Assembly (NCBI GenBank): GCA_013399855.1
Contig: VXAY01004948.1
Coordinates: 2,695-66,694, forward strand
Direction of reading: 5' to 3'
DNA: 64,000 nucleotides
Origin: Oxyruncus cristatus
Taxonomy: Eukaryota > Chordata > Aves > Passeriformes > Cotingidae
The notes under the pieces are model-generated. The model worked only from the letters and a program-made list of their open reading frames with translations, was not told where the DNA came from and searched no databases. This document shows, piece by piece, positions 10,971 through 23,722 of this stretch; position 1 is the first letter of the stretch; each line of letters starts with the position of its first letter. Position numbers and translations under genes: made by a program.

Positions 10971-13900
10971 TTGTATTTGGCAGATTTATATCTTCATCTC
11001 TTATTTATTTAAACACGACATTACTGGAAAACATAATGTTCAAATTTATGGATGTACTTAAGCCTAATGTAGTAAATGTCAACTGAATGCAACAAAAGTA
11101 GTGAGGGTTCCCTGACTTTTCAGGAAGGTCATACAGCAAGAGAAATGTTGGCTACTATTTCCAGGAAGAAAATTCACAACCCCATAAATTTACCATATGT
11201 TCTAATCAGGCTGTTCTCTACTTGTAGGGTCCGATATGTTAAATAAACTAGTCTGAAATACTAAAAAATTTGTTTTGAAGATAGAATTTTTTTTTTATTA
11301 TTTAAGCAAAGGAATAACTAAATAACACCTTAACACACTGGAGCTCTATTAGGGGGCAACTATATTGTGCTCATGCAGATAATTCATATTATGATAATCA
11401 GGAACAAGGCTGATGACCAAATTATCACATTTTGGTCATTGCATGGGTTATGTCATTTGCTACTTGTAATCACTAATCTAAATGGAATTTAGTAAAACTC
11501 TTCATCTACCTGATCCATCAATTTCTCTGAGATGTTAAACTTAGCTGGTTAGGCTGCAATAGTACACAGCTTACCTTTAAATACTGGTGTGAGTGCAATA
11601 TTCAAAAGTATTGACAGTGAGATGTTGAGCAGACCTCACTGTCTTTAAAGAATTGTCCTTTAAAGTGGAAGAAGAGCAAGGAACATTCTGGGTGGCATCA
11701 TGTTTGTCCATATAGCTTGTGAATTTTGTCTGGAACTAAAGCCAGAAACACCTTTCAGAGTATTGCTGTTCTGAGTAATTTTCTAAAAAAACAATCACTG
11801 ATTGATAAGTGACCCCTTATGTCTTTGTGGAATTATGACTTATTGAGATTTGGGTTTGTTTTCTTCTGGTGAGTACTTCAATTACTAAGGCTTACTGTGA
11901 TGTCTGTTTTGGTTTTTACGTTTGATCTGATGTGGTTTAAGGGTAGCGTAGATGGAAATATCACTGCAAAAATGTAATCCACAAACATAAACCGCAATTG
12001 TAACTCAGATATGCTGTAACTCTGAATTTCAAAGCCAAGAGGCAAAGTAATTTTAAAAGGTGTATTTATATTAAATAGCAGATTTCAAATATAACAGGTC
12101 TTTTATAGGCTACAAGACACACACATGAGCTTAAAGAAAAGTCAGGAATTTTATATGTTGCTTTGATTAGATTTTGTTTCAGCAGTTGTTTGATGAATAT
12201 TCTTTCCATGTCTTGAATATTTTGACATATTATTTATAAATAACTAATTTCCCCTCTAAAATTAGTTTGTATGAGAGCCAAACTCACCATTTTCTTGCTA
12301 TATAGAATAACACAAGGGAGTAATTCAGCCCTGAAATTATAGGATAAAATCCTATCTTCACAGGGACCTAGTACTTATTAATATTACTGATGTTCCAAGT
12401 TACAGTATTGTGAGATATTCTCCAAGTTTTTTCCACAAAGAAAAAAATCTGAATTTAAAATCTGAAATTATCTTTCCTTTAATTTCATTTTTGACTGAAA
12501 AAATTACTCAAAATTAGATTCAAAGGAGATTTTGGGAAAAAAACCCCCAAAGACAAAAGAAAATACTAATGAAGTGGATGAGGAACTGAGGGAAAAACCC
12601 AATGCTTTTATATGACATGCACTAGGATTATAACAAGTTTTTGAAGTGTCTAAAGGTAGGACTTTCTATTGTCTAAAGATTGCTTTCTATTCTCAAAACA
12701 GCAAATACTCCACCAATTCCATGTTGAGCATCTTCCTGTATGTTTCTGTACATTTAAGGTTAAATTGGTTTTCTAAGAAGCACGCTCTAAAAATGGTGTC
12801 AAGGAATATGTATGATTTTATGGTAGACAGTTAATAGTCAATTGGAAAATAAAATTTTGATCTCTACCATTAAGTGTTTATTTTGGTTTCATCTATTGCT
12901 AAGTGTCTAATAAAATATTAAAGGGTCTTCAGTCCATTTCCTCCTGCTGGAGATAAATGGATTAGAGTGGACATTAATTGGAACACAAGGATTAGAAAGA
13001 GCCTGCAATGAAGAAGACCTGTTGCTTTTATCAAATGCACCTTTATGACTGCAGACAAATACGCTCGGTTTCAGGGATAATAATTTTCACGTATAACTTA
13101 GGAAGAAGAGGCTGTGAAAAGCAGCAGGAGATGTTAGAGGAGACACAGCTGCACGGTGAACTGGAGAGTATCTTGAGCAGTTGGAGAACTTGCTCAGTCG
13201 GAAATTGAGCCAAACCAAACTTCACAGCTCCTCAACAAACTCTGCATGTCTCATTACTAAAGTTGGCATTTCAGTCTACATCAGATAATGTGGAAAGATC
13301 TTCATGCAAAGCAGCAGATGCCTGGAATTGCGATGTCAGAAAAGTGGTCAAAATAGCCCTAAATATGTAAATCCTAATTCAAGTTATTCAACACAGTTTA
13401 AGAGCAGTCCCACTGAATACATCTGTTAGCACAGTTGCATGCAGTTATGATTCAAGTATCTGTGACCTCATCTGCTTGTAAAGGCAATGTGCAAAAACCT
13501 ATGTATTTACAAAACATGTAGAAAATCTTCAGTACTCTACTCATGCAAAAATTGTAAAAAAAATATAAATGAATTTTCTATGAAACTGTACAAAGTCACA
13601 AATTCTGGGATATTTAGACATCTTCCTAGATTCTTGCCTTTGAAGTTATGATTCAAATTTGAACATTTTCCTACAGAGCCAAGTAATTCTATGAAATCCT
13701 ATGAGGTAAATGTAATGAAAAATCAAGGTAGAAAGGGAGAACAGAATCAGCATTATGTTTGTAGCTGTCCAGCACATATTAAAATACCTGTCATATGGAT
13801 AAGGTCATTTCAGATCAGTCTTTTCTCAAACTTTACTGACATTCTTCACATCAATTTTAGTAAGGCAAATGGCTTTTGAAAATTAGAGGCTGGCAAATTT

Positions 13901-14710
13901 TACAAGTGTGAGAGAGAGGAGGAAGCAGCTGCATTTCCTGACCTGAAGAGTCAGGAAATTCTGACAGCAGTAAAAAGAATAAATGGAGAGGAAGAGGGAA
14001 AGGAGGATAGTCTAGACAGGGCCTAGGTGGAGATGGAAAAGTTCATTTTACAGAGAAAACTTCTCAGTTACATAAAAATATGATTTTTATGGAACAAGAA
14101 GACATCATCAGGAAATATTGATTCTGATGCCCTCTGCATACCCCTCGGCTGGTCCGAGACTTACTAAGCACATCTGTGGAAGGTTACTTTGCCTGAGCCC
14201 AACATTTTAACAATCAGTTCAGGAGTCCATGGAGGGACTCACACAATTTTCAATGCAGAAGTTGTCAAAAACAGTACAGTGCAGAGTGATAGAAATTCCT
14301 TCATAGAACTAGGTTTCACACAAAAAACTCATTTATTCAGTTTAGGTTTTTTCCATTTCTGTGTATTTTAAATGCAAAAAAAGGAACACCAGAATGAAAT
14401 AAATACCTAAAGATAGTGACTACTTGAGAGAGTGTACCAACAATATTCTATAAACCCAATATTTAATAGGTTTTTTTTCTTTCAACAAATGCAATTTTGT
14501 TTGGTTAGGAAGAAATATTGTGCTCTCATTCAGAAAATGTCCTTTGTTTTTAAAAGTTCTTATTTTTTAAAAAATACTAAACTTCTTCAGAATTTTACAC
14601 CTCATAATACTCCTACCAACTCTATCCTGACAATACTTGTGCCATATTAACTAATTAATTTGCTCCTTTCTTGTTATTTTCCTAGAGCTGTCTTTGGATT
14701 TACAAAGAAT
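10971..14710. other. AT-rich unique DNA, no gene seen
   Basis: Only short reading frames. A perfect 10-bp inverted repeat with a 7-base spacer lies at 13933-13959, beside a purine-rich run near 13910-14010. No recognised transposon. Confidence 0.6.
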
Positions 14711-15112
14711 ATAGAATCATGGAACCATTAAGGATGAAAAAGATCTCTAAGATCATTGAGCCCAACCATGAACCTAACACTGACACACCCACCCCTAAAC
14801 CAAGTCCCTAAGCACTTCATCTACACATTTTTTGCACACTTTCAGGTATTGTGACTTCGCTACTTTCCTGGGCAGCCTCTTGCAATGCCCATCCACCTTA
14901 CCAATGAAGAAATTTTTCCTAATATCTAATCTAAATCTCCCCTGGTGCAACTTGAGGCCATCTCCTCTTGTTGTATTGCTTGTTGCTTGGGAGAAGAAAT
15001 TGATCCCCACCTTGCTGCAATGTCCTTTCTGGTAGTTGTACAGAGCAATAAGGTCCTCCCCAAGCCTCCTTTTCTCCAGGCTGAGAAACCTCTACTCCCT
15101 CAAATGCTGTGA
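14711..15112 (-). mobile_element. CR1 LINE 3' fragment, minus strand
   Basis: It begins ATAGAATCATGGAACCATTA and runs through CCCAACCATGAACCTAACACTG, a phrase typical of one CR1 subfamily, then AAGAAATTTTTCCTAATATC and CTCCCCTGGTGCAACTTGAGG. It ends near TCTCCAGGCTGAG. It differs from the other minus-strand copies in its 3' UTR, so it represents a further subfamily. The coding remnant on the minus strand is broken. Confidence 0.95.
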
Positions 15113-18100
15113 AGAGATGTTAAACCTTATTTTTTGTTAATATTTTAATTTTACTTTTATTTACTTTTGACCCAAGGGCTTCTTGTTTGATTGTCACTTG
15201 AGTACATTTAGTGTCATGCAGAATTGTGCTACTTCAAGTAGCACTTTTCTTCGAGGAGTCTGCAACCCTAATTATGCTTGACATTAAATTTAAGAACAAA
15301 AATTTATCTTTTGAAATTTTTTTAAATAATAGGAAGCAAATCACAGCAAGTCACATATGACTTGAGACTTTATTTCTTTAATTTTTCTCTTTCAAGGATG
15401 TTGGTGGATTCACATAATTCATAATCAGTGCTGAAACTGAATTAGTGCTACTTTTTAGTGATATGGGAAATAAAATTCTTAATTTTGTACTTCGATAGAA
15501 ATTGAAAACCAAACAAAATAAAAATGAAGATAGATGCATTTATTTAAAAATATTTTATGGAGTATTGAAGTTGGAACAGCATTAGACCAGAAGACCATTT
15601 TTCTTTTGATTGATCTACAGGAAGATATTTTTAAAATGAAGCTTATATTACCCATAAGAGAACATATTCATAGCATCATTGAGGTAATATGAAAGGGAAA
15701 ATAGTAGCTAAATTGAAGTTAAGCAGTTGTTGGGCTAGGAACACTAATCACCATAATGACCACTATTATCCCATTTCAACTTTTGTCTTTTGCCTTGTGT
15801 ATCTATGAAAGATGCAATCTCTCCATATGAACTTTGTTTTATAATCTTAAATGATCACATAAACAGCAATACTGCTCTTATACTCAGCATTTTTTCCCCA
15901 ACTACTGCATGATTTTGGCTAAAGAAACAGGCTGATTGGTTTTGATGATGTGAACTGTGTTGCTTTGCAACTGTAACCAACTTGCAAGGTGCGCAAGAGG
16001 GTTTCTGTGGTACCGTCCCCTGCCCAGCTTTCACTGGAAATGGTTGCAAAGGGTGCTCTCACTAGAAGCGAAAGAGAAGAATTGAAATATGTCTCTACTC
16101 AGAAACTTTGCAGTAACACATTATTTCTTCCAAGTCATAACCCAAATAGAGGAATTTGAAAATAAAATGCTCCAAGGAAAGATTGCTCTGCTCCCATTGT
16201 TATAGAGATGACCTAATGTCTAAAAGTGGGCCTTTCTGAGGGCCTAACTTAGCACTCAGAGACCTTGGCAAGTGTTAGGTGTGCTGCTCCTGTTAAATAT
16301 TGACTGTATCCAGTGTTTATATGGTAAGTTTAACACAAAGAAATGCCTCTCTCAGTTTGTTTTGGAACAACTGAATCCCTGCTGTACAAAATCCAAAAAA
16401 ATAGTTGGTTGAAATAGCTTCCAACAAAGCTCTCAATATATTTTTAATTAAGCCCAGGGCTACTCACTAGAACATTGTATTTTCTTTTCAAACTTTTTGC
16501 CCTGCCAGTGCCTCTCTCTAGTGGCCAGTTTACAAACACTTCCCTGAAAACTGAAGCCCATATTCAATTCAAAGAGTCTTGCAGTAAACATTTTCAAGTG
16601 ATAGGAGAGGAAACTGACTGGAAATGATGGGTAAAATGGTATGCTGTGAAACTGAAATTTCTATTATTTCTCTTTCCTTCATATGTATGTTCAATTTTTG
16701 TAGGTTCAATGTTTTCAGTATCTACCATTTAGAGGATGAAATAAAAGAAACACACAAGAGACAAGCATGATATTATTTTTGCATCAGTTAAGTGAATAAA
16801 GCAGTGCCTGAAACTTAGAATAACACTCTAATTTAGTTTTAAAACCTTTTACATCATTTGTACATTGTAGTTGACATCCTGAAACATATCTCAGTGAAAC
16901 AATATGTGTGGCATAGTTGATAGGTATCAAGTGCTATCCAGTTTTTTGTATTTATTCAGTTGATTCTCCTCCCCTGATGGTGGAAGAAAACAGCTAATTA
17001 TGGAATAGCATTTGAGAAATCATGTCATCTGACATTTCTGAATAATTTTAGAAATCTCTGAAATACATATTTTGAAATGCTTAAAAATGACAGTACATTT
17101 GACATACATTTGTATGACAAAGAGTCATACATGGCTCTTCAATGTCATGCTGCTAATGTACTTGAACAAGTGTCAGGATTCCAAAAGGCATGCAGGCCCT
17201 GACAAGGATCCATGCTTTTCCTGGCACTTAATTTCTTACAAAGACCAGTGTTATCCTTTCCTGAATCTGACCATTTTTAAACAAGCGTTTCACAGTTTAC
17301 CTTAGGGAATTTATCAGCAAACATGCATTATAGTAAGAATCAAATACCTAAGGCTATCCTTTGCATCTTTTATCAATTTTCCTGCTCTACCTAAGAAGTT
17401 CTTTTTGAGGTTAAGCTTATTGAATAAGGAAATTAAAATGACTGAGGCAGCCTGTTTTTAGAAGGAAAAGCTGGTGAAGTTCAGCTGACTCCCTGTGTTT
17501 TGAAATAAGGTCTCCCACATCACAAGATGGAATTTTAGCCACTGTGTTTCAAGGTAGGCATTTGTTGCTGTTCACCTCTTTGTGGAATGCATACACCTTT
17601 GACTACATAGCCAGATAATTTTCATCACCTATGGCTAAGGGAACCTGACTACATTATGAAGTACAGGTCCATTTACTTTTTCCATCTTAGAGCAGCACAA
17701 TAATCTTGAGCTTCCAATAAACCTATGCTGGCCTCTGCACATGTTTCTTTCTAATCAGAAATTCAATTTGAGTAGCATTTATATATAGAAAACAGAGTTT
17801 ATACATTGATGGAATAAAAACGGTTCACAGCAAAACTTCTAAGAAGATGTAACCATTGTAATTGAAGATTTGTATATCAATGCTTCTATCCTGCATTTTA
17901 GTATTATTTAGTCACTTTGTAAGTTTCCTGTTTTAATTTACTACTTTATTAGAAAATATAAACTAACTTTTCTAGTCTTTTTAATGTTTGCTACTGGGTC
18001 AGCAGTAATTTTGCATCACTCGTTACTACTTCCTAAAAATATTAGAAGACCATTCCACCTTGCCTTTTTCAAAGTCAATAATTACTTCTTTACTCTGCTT

Positions 18101-18429
18101 GAAAGTAAGGTATGATATTTCTGGTACTGCCTCTTCATCATTCAGGTATGACAACTTTTCTCTTGCATACGAATATGATTTACCAAACTGTCTGGTTTAT
18201 GTGCTTCTTAATACCACTTGACCTAGATAAATAACAACAAACAGTGTCATTTTGGAATTTCTCAACAAAAAAATGTTTTTAAACATTCACAAGACCTGTT
18301 CTAAGCTCACAGTTTGTTGGGAGGAGTAGGTACCCTTTCAGAAGAATTTGTAATGAGAAGGCAGAACTTGTTTTTCGTTTAAGGAAGCTTTCCTGCCTGG
18401 AATAAGGCATCTTTCCCAGAGAGAGTTTT
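15113..18429. other. AT-rich unique DNA, no gene seen
   Basis: No domain-bearing frame, no recognised transposon and no RNA gene. Longest frame is 77 codons and unconvincing. Confidence 0.6.
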
Positions 18430-18679
18430 AGATGTTTCTCCTCCTGCATTCCAGAAAAGATAAGCTCGTGCAGACACGCCTGAAGGCCTCAAAGTAGGGG
18501 ACAGTGAGTGGGGGGCGGACGGCGACAATAAAAGCCTGAGAAGAAAGGGGTGTGTCTTTTTCAGGCCCAGTGCTTGTCTCTTGTGCAGGGTTTTTCCTTA
18601 TGTAAGTTTTTAGTGTTCTGGCTTTCAAAATAAACCTTTTTGAATTCTTTCCACTGCCTTGGCATTTTTGAGGGTTACA
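18430..18679 (+). mobile_element. Possible LTR 3' part with two AATAAA signals
   Basis: This is a locally GC-richer patch (GGGGGGCGGACGGCGAC near 18510) followed by AATAAA at 18527-18532, a GT/T-rich stretch and a second AATAAA at 18629-18634. It ends near GAGGGTTACA. The arrangement recalls the R/U5 part of some bird endogenous-retrovirus LTRs. I cannot fix a 5' boundary or a target-site duplication. It could instead be an unrelated polyadenylation region of a transcript. Confidence 0.35.
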
Positions 18680-20394
18680 TGTATATCTTACTCTACACTG
18701 TTTTATTGGGGTTTGCCTTTATTCTAGACTTAGAACACAAAACTAGCCCTTTCAAATCTTTGCTGTGATACAGAGAGGTACTCAGTGTTCCTGGGTAGGA
18801 GAGAACAGAACTCACTTGGACTGGCAGCAAGGGCCAAAAGAGACTGGTACAGCGCTTTATTAAGAGTTCATTAACCCAGTTGCTGGGATATGAAATGTGC
18901 TGGACTCACAATTTTTTTATTCACTGATTATTTTTAAATAACCTTTTCAAAAAGAAAACCAATAAGAGATTATTTGCAGCTACATAGGCAGCAAATTTCA
19001 TACATTCCACATGGAGCTGTAAAGTTTTACAAGAAAATTAAGTTTAAAAACTGAAAGGCCATATTGAAAGACTGTAAATGCTTGAGTAGGAGTTAGAAAT
19101 CTAATATGAAATCTGTACATAGTGAAAAGTGTAACAAAATAATTTAACTGAAATAGAATCACAGAATATTTACATGAATCATCTCTGGGATGTACAGTTT
19201 ATTTTCTCACTAATTCAAACAATAGAACAGTAAAAGTTGCCTCATCAGACTTTGTAAAAGAACACACTTGTTTTATCCTGGGGTGCTTAAGCAGTCATTT
19301 TAAGTGACTTTAAATTGAGTTTAATTTTTACAAGAAATAGACTTGCCAGAAAAGTAAAATCTTTTAAATCTGGTTTACCTGTTATTTCAATAACTGCCTG
19401 ACCATTGAACAATTACTCAACATATTTACCAGAACTGGGGTTTTTTTAAATTTTATTATGCTACCAAAAATATCCTGTGTGGTCATTTTAAGAATGCAGA
19501 CTTCTGTCAAGGCACAGTTTGACATCCAAGGCCACAAAAATTTTCTTTCTCATATCTTCTCAAACAAATCTCCTTTTCAGGTGCAGATGATGCATTTTGA
19601 AGAATTTAAGAAGCAATTCTGAAATTTATTAAAAGGGAAGGGGGTTCTTTTTTTGGAACCTCCGCTCCAGCATAAATTTTGAAACTTAGCTCTAAAGTAT
19701 CTGAACCAAAGTAATACGTCAGTGTCTTCCTTGAAACTTTTTTCTGTTAGTATTGATGTGTCATGGTGCTGCTTTAGCTTTAAAAAGCAGATAAGCTCTC
19801 ATCCCTTTTAATGTCTCTTTCGAGCTGTTGTTTTTCAAGATATGTCTGATTTCCATTTCAGACATGATAAAAAAATAAGATTTTTATACTAGTGTCTCAT
19901 ATTTGGCAATCTAATATTATGAGTTAAAAAGATAGAGTGCTAGTACTTAGGATGTGCCTAGGTAATTTCCACAGCCACCCAATTTTCAGGGAGCCTTTTT
20001 TTGCTTTTGGAAACTGTCCACACCCTGGCCATCTGCCAGCCATGGCTGTTATCAAAATGTTTCCAGACACAATACAATAAGGTGATAAGCCATAGAGTGA
20101 GCAATGAAAGCAAAAAGTGACCACCAATGAGTACTAGACTCCAATATACAGTTATGAAAGTGAGTCCCACGGCAAGTACAGGAATCTGCTGGTTACTAGC
20201 TAAACAGTACTAACAGCTATAAATTCAATCTAGTAGATCCCAATCAAATCCTTTTTTTCCTTTGGGAACCTATCTGTACTTTTGAAAAATCAACACTGCA
20301 GAATGAAATGTAGGTCACCTCTTTGGAGGAAAAAAGGGGGTCTGGAAATGAGGATTTCAGTCTTAACTGCACTAGCTTTATTATTTTGAGTGTC
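18680..20394. other. Unique DNA with one LTR scrap
   Basis: AT-rich sequence. The only repeat I can support is the LTR fragment at 19621-19689. A perfect 8-bp inverted repeat (ATGTCTGA and TCAGACAT) lies near 19842-19865. No gene seen. Confidence 0.6.
19621..19689 (-). mobile_element. Fragment of the same LTR family as 22960-23722, inverted
   Basis: The blocks AAAGGGAAGGGGG and CCTCCGCTCCAGCA are the reverse complement of the first ~70 bases of the LTR at 22960 (TGCTGGAGCGGAGG, then CCCCCTTCCCTTT), in the same order and spacing. Only the terminal ~70 bases are present here. It is therefore a small relic about 3.3 kb from, and inverted relative to, the fuller copy. Strand is given relative to the orientation in which the fuller copy is written. 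Confidence 0.75.
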
Positions 20395-21018
20395 TGTCAT
20401 GGTTTAACTCCAGCCAACAACCAAGCCCCATGCAACTGCTAACTCAGTCCCCACCATGGAGATCAGGGAGAGAACTGGAAAAGCAAAACCTGTAAAACTA
20501 GTGGGTTGAGATAAAGACAGATTGATAGGGAAAACAAAAACCACTCACACAAGCAAAGCAAAACAAGGAATTATTTCACTGTTTCCCATGGGCAGGCAGG
20601 TGTTCAGCCATCCCCAGGAGAGCAAGGTCCACCACACATAACAGTTATTTAGGAAGACAAACACTGTCATTCCAAACATCCCCCCACTTCCTCCTTCTTC
20701 TCCACTTTACATACTGAGCATGATGTCATATGGTGTGGAATATTCCTTTTGTCAGCTGGGGTCACCTATCCCTGCCGTGTTTCCTCCCAACTTCCCACAA
20801 ACTCCCAACTTCCTCACCAGTGTGGCAGTACGAAACTCAGAAAAGGCCTTAGATCTGTGCAAGCCCTGCTCAGCAATAACAAAAACATCTCTGTGTTATC
20901 ATCATCAGCATCATCATCATCATCATCATCATCATCACTGTATTCTGTAGAAATCCAAAACTTAGACCTATACTAGCCATTGTGAAGAAAATGAACTCTA
21001 TTCCAGCCAAAACCAACA
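20395..21018 (-). mobile_element. Solo endogenous-retrovirus LTR
   Basis: A block of about 620 bases with TGTCATGG at one end and CCAAAACCAACA at the other, the TGT...ACA form of an LTR. Internal phrases (AAACTAGTGGGTTGAGATAA, GAGCATGATGTCATATGG, CAGCAATAAC) match an LTR family I recognise from many bird genomes. No gag, pol or env remnant lies beside it, so it is a solo LTR. The flanks GTGTC and GAGTC could be a decayed 5-base target duplication. On the minus strand a degenerate TATA (TATGTAAAG) and a poly(A)-type region come in the right order, so I infer minus-strand sense. An (ATC)n microsatellite has expanded inside. Family name not verified. Confidence 0.82.
20898..20936. repeat. (ATC)n microsatellite inside the LTR
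   Basis: Three ATC units, one AGC interruption and nine ATC units. It lies inside the solo LTR, where related copies carry only a short ATC stretch, so it is a secondary expansion. In one frame it reads as polyhistidine and in another as polyserine; neither is meaningful. Confidence 0.97.
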
Positions 21019-22959
21019 GAGTCCCACAGATATTATTTCTGCTAGAAGTGTGTTAGGCAAATTTCAAGTTTATATAAGGACACCATTGAAACAGCTTATT
21101 TATATACACTCAGTTTTTGATCCTGCTTTGAAGGTAGACTACTCAGGACCCAGGCATGTTATACCCCTGTAACAGCTGCTGCCTGTCCCTCCCAGGATGT
21201 GTTCCTCTAGCACTTAGGGGGAGAGCAATCCCTGCCTCCTACCTGATGATGGGGGAATGTTGCCCAAGGTGTTATGAATTCTTCAGCTATTTCCTGCTTA
21301 TGGAACAAATGTTTCTCCATGTTAACTAGGAAATATTTGGTTTCCAGGGTTTCCTGGAGTTTGTTGAGCAGAGTGTAAGAAAGATGAGATTCCCAATTCA
21401 TGGGAATATTGAGATCTTGCAATTTGTGTTAGATCAAGTGCCAATTTCTGGAATTGAGTAATTTAAAATAAAACCAATTAGGAGTTATTACACTTAATTT
21501 TGTCTGGCTGCAGCTTTTAATGTTGCTATTTGCAAAAAGGTGAAAATGACACAGCCTTTAGAATTCCTACTGCTGTGCATAGAGATGTCAAACGCAGATC
21601 TAGGCTGCATATTTCCAAACTGTGAGTGAGCCATCAAAGTAATCATTTGCTGAACATCTTCTTTTTACTTTTACTAAAATTATAAACATATTCTATGAAA
21701 TGTTGTTCAGTTGACAGTATTCCGGTTTTTGATACCTGTGAGTCTGTTCCTTTTTTAGAATATGTCCCGTTAACAAACACCTCACATAAGATTTTAATTT
21801 CATTTTAGAGTGAAATGAGTGGATGTTGAAAAGTTTTTTGTGAGCCAAAACACCCAAGTCATGTTTTAGAGATTTCCGCTTCAGCTGCTTTGGGCTGCCA
21901 CAACATGTGACTGTTCTTTGGTACTGTATAATGAGACTGCGAGTATTTGAATTCGTACTTTTCTTCCATTTTTTAAAATTACAGTTCCTAGAGTTGGTTA
22001 ATTACATGATCTTCACTGTCATTTAAAAATAAATGTATGATTGAATAAAGAGTCTTGCTTCATGTAGACAGAGAAAAGCTTAAAAATCTAAGCAAATGTT
22101 ACCTAAAGAATGAAAAGCAGAAGGCACATGCAAACAAAAAAATATTTAAAAATCTTATAAAGAAAAAGCAGGCTTGATTTTCTTAGTCTCCCAATTAGTA
22201 CTTTGTTAATAAATGAAGTTGGCAAGGCAGTTGGCATCTCAGAATACCTGCCCTCTAACCATTCCTATTCTCATCTCCATTTGTGCTACAGAAGAAAACA
22301 TGTACCCGTTACATCTCTTTACAGATAACCTCTAATTGATTTGCAATGAAAAATATCATAGGAATCCTAGTTTTTGTATTTAGAAAGAGGTATTTAATGT
22401 TGCTTCTTTTGTTAGAATTTGAAAAGATTTTTTTTCCCTTAAAAACTATTTATTATCTGTAATTTAGTTCGGTACAAACATAATGTCTCTTCCAAGTTCT
22501 TTAAACACAGAATGTTCTTGTTCCGTCTCATGATAATCATGTCTGATTTTAGTATTGGAGAGTTCTCCAGCAAGGAATGAGTATAGAGGACTGTCCTCAA
22601 GTCAAATAGTGACTCTGTAGTTCCTAGGCTTATTTTCACATTAACAGATTATACAACTCAATAAACATAAACTCGCAGAGGGACACTGTGCTGTTAATCC
22701 AAAAATATGTTTTACAGGTAGGCTTACTTCAGACTAGCTCTTTTCCTGTGAACTGAATACCCCTTAGTACCTGGAGAACATTTGGTTTGCTCCTGGAAAG
22801 CACCCTCCAGTTTCATTTCATCTGAAAAGAGTCTACGTTCTTGTAATTTGTCTGCTCTGCAATGTGACCAAAAATATGATAAACAGAAAAAACTGGGAAA
22901 ATCACTTTGTGTGGGGGAGTATGGTCGATGTGAGCTGAAATGTTGAGCACTTGTGGCAG
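21019..22959. other. AT-rich unique DNA, no gene seen
   Basis: Only short reading frames (at most 71 codons), without recognisable motifs. No repeat identified between the two LTRs. Confidence 0.6.
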
Positions 22960-23722
22960 TGTCTTAGTTTAAAGACAAATGCTGGAGCGGAGGCTCCAAC
23001 AAATGAGCCCCCTTCCCTTTAAATAAAACCTCTCTCCCTTTCAACAGTACAGAGAGACAAAATGGGAGGAGACAATAAGTGAAAAAACGACAGTTATTGC
23101 AAAGAAATATTACAACCATAACAATACCAACAAAACGGTTTAAACCAATAATATACAGATTTCGTTCCTAGACTCTTCCCCCTCGGTGCAGATGTCTGGC
23201 CACTACGTGCTCTCCTCCTCTGCCCCCCGCCCCCTCCTCGTCCACCGCCCAGATATTAGGGTGGCAACAGTAACAGCAGGCAAGGACTGCAGAAACTACA
23301 GACGATGGGCAAAAGCCCTGGAGCAGCAGACAGCCCCGGGCGGCTTCCCCTCGGCTGGGACTCCGCGGCGAGATTTTGTGGAACGGGATTGTGAGGTGGT
23401 GGCGGCCGCTTCTCTGCACTGCTTGGCAGAGCTCAGCTCCGTTCTGACTTGTCAGTGGTGACTCTCATCCCCGACAGTGGCCGAAGTGTGTGAAGCTGTG
23501 CGGCACGCAGGTCTCTGGTGGCTGCTCCCTTTTATTTCTTCTGTGCTGGGGAAGCGAGGTGGATCCCAGATGTAGAGAGTTCCACCTCCCCCTGGCAGGC
23601 AGAACTACAGGCGCATGACATCGCGCACAGATGTGGGGAGGGGTTCTCTCTGAAAGGAACAGTTACTCCAAAACAATGCTGGAAAAAAGGCATAAAATAC
23701 AAAACCTATTTTAACCGTGATA
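22960..23722. mobile_element. Solo endogenous-retrovirus LTR, CpG-rich
   Basis: It begins TGTCTTAGTTTAAAGAC and ends near TTTTAACCGTGATA, a TG...TA form consistent with a mutated TG...CA LTR of about 760 bases. GGAGAGACAAAATGGGAGGAG-like and AATAAAACCTCTCTCCC blocks match a passerine-type LTR family I recognise. The flanks GGCAG and GGAAG could be a 5-base target duplication with one change. The central 23160-23660 part is strikingly richer in G, C and CpG than the rest of the window and holds a NotI site (23402-23409). No internal viral genes flank it. The 80-91-codon frames inside it are chance frames of the GC-rich part. Sense strand is not decided. Confidence 0.75.

Noticed and set aside
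19153..19170. TAGAATCACAGAAT resembling a CR1 tail
   Set aside because: Only about 14 bases match and the following sequence does not continue as CR1.
20720..20976. Frames with polyhistidine or polyserine tails
   Set aside because: They are translations of the (ATC)n microsatellite inside a solo LTR.
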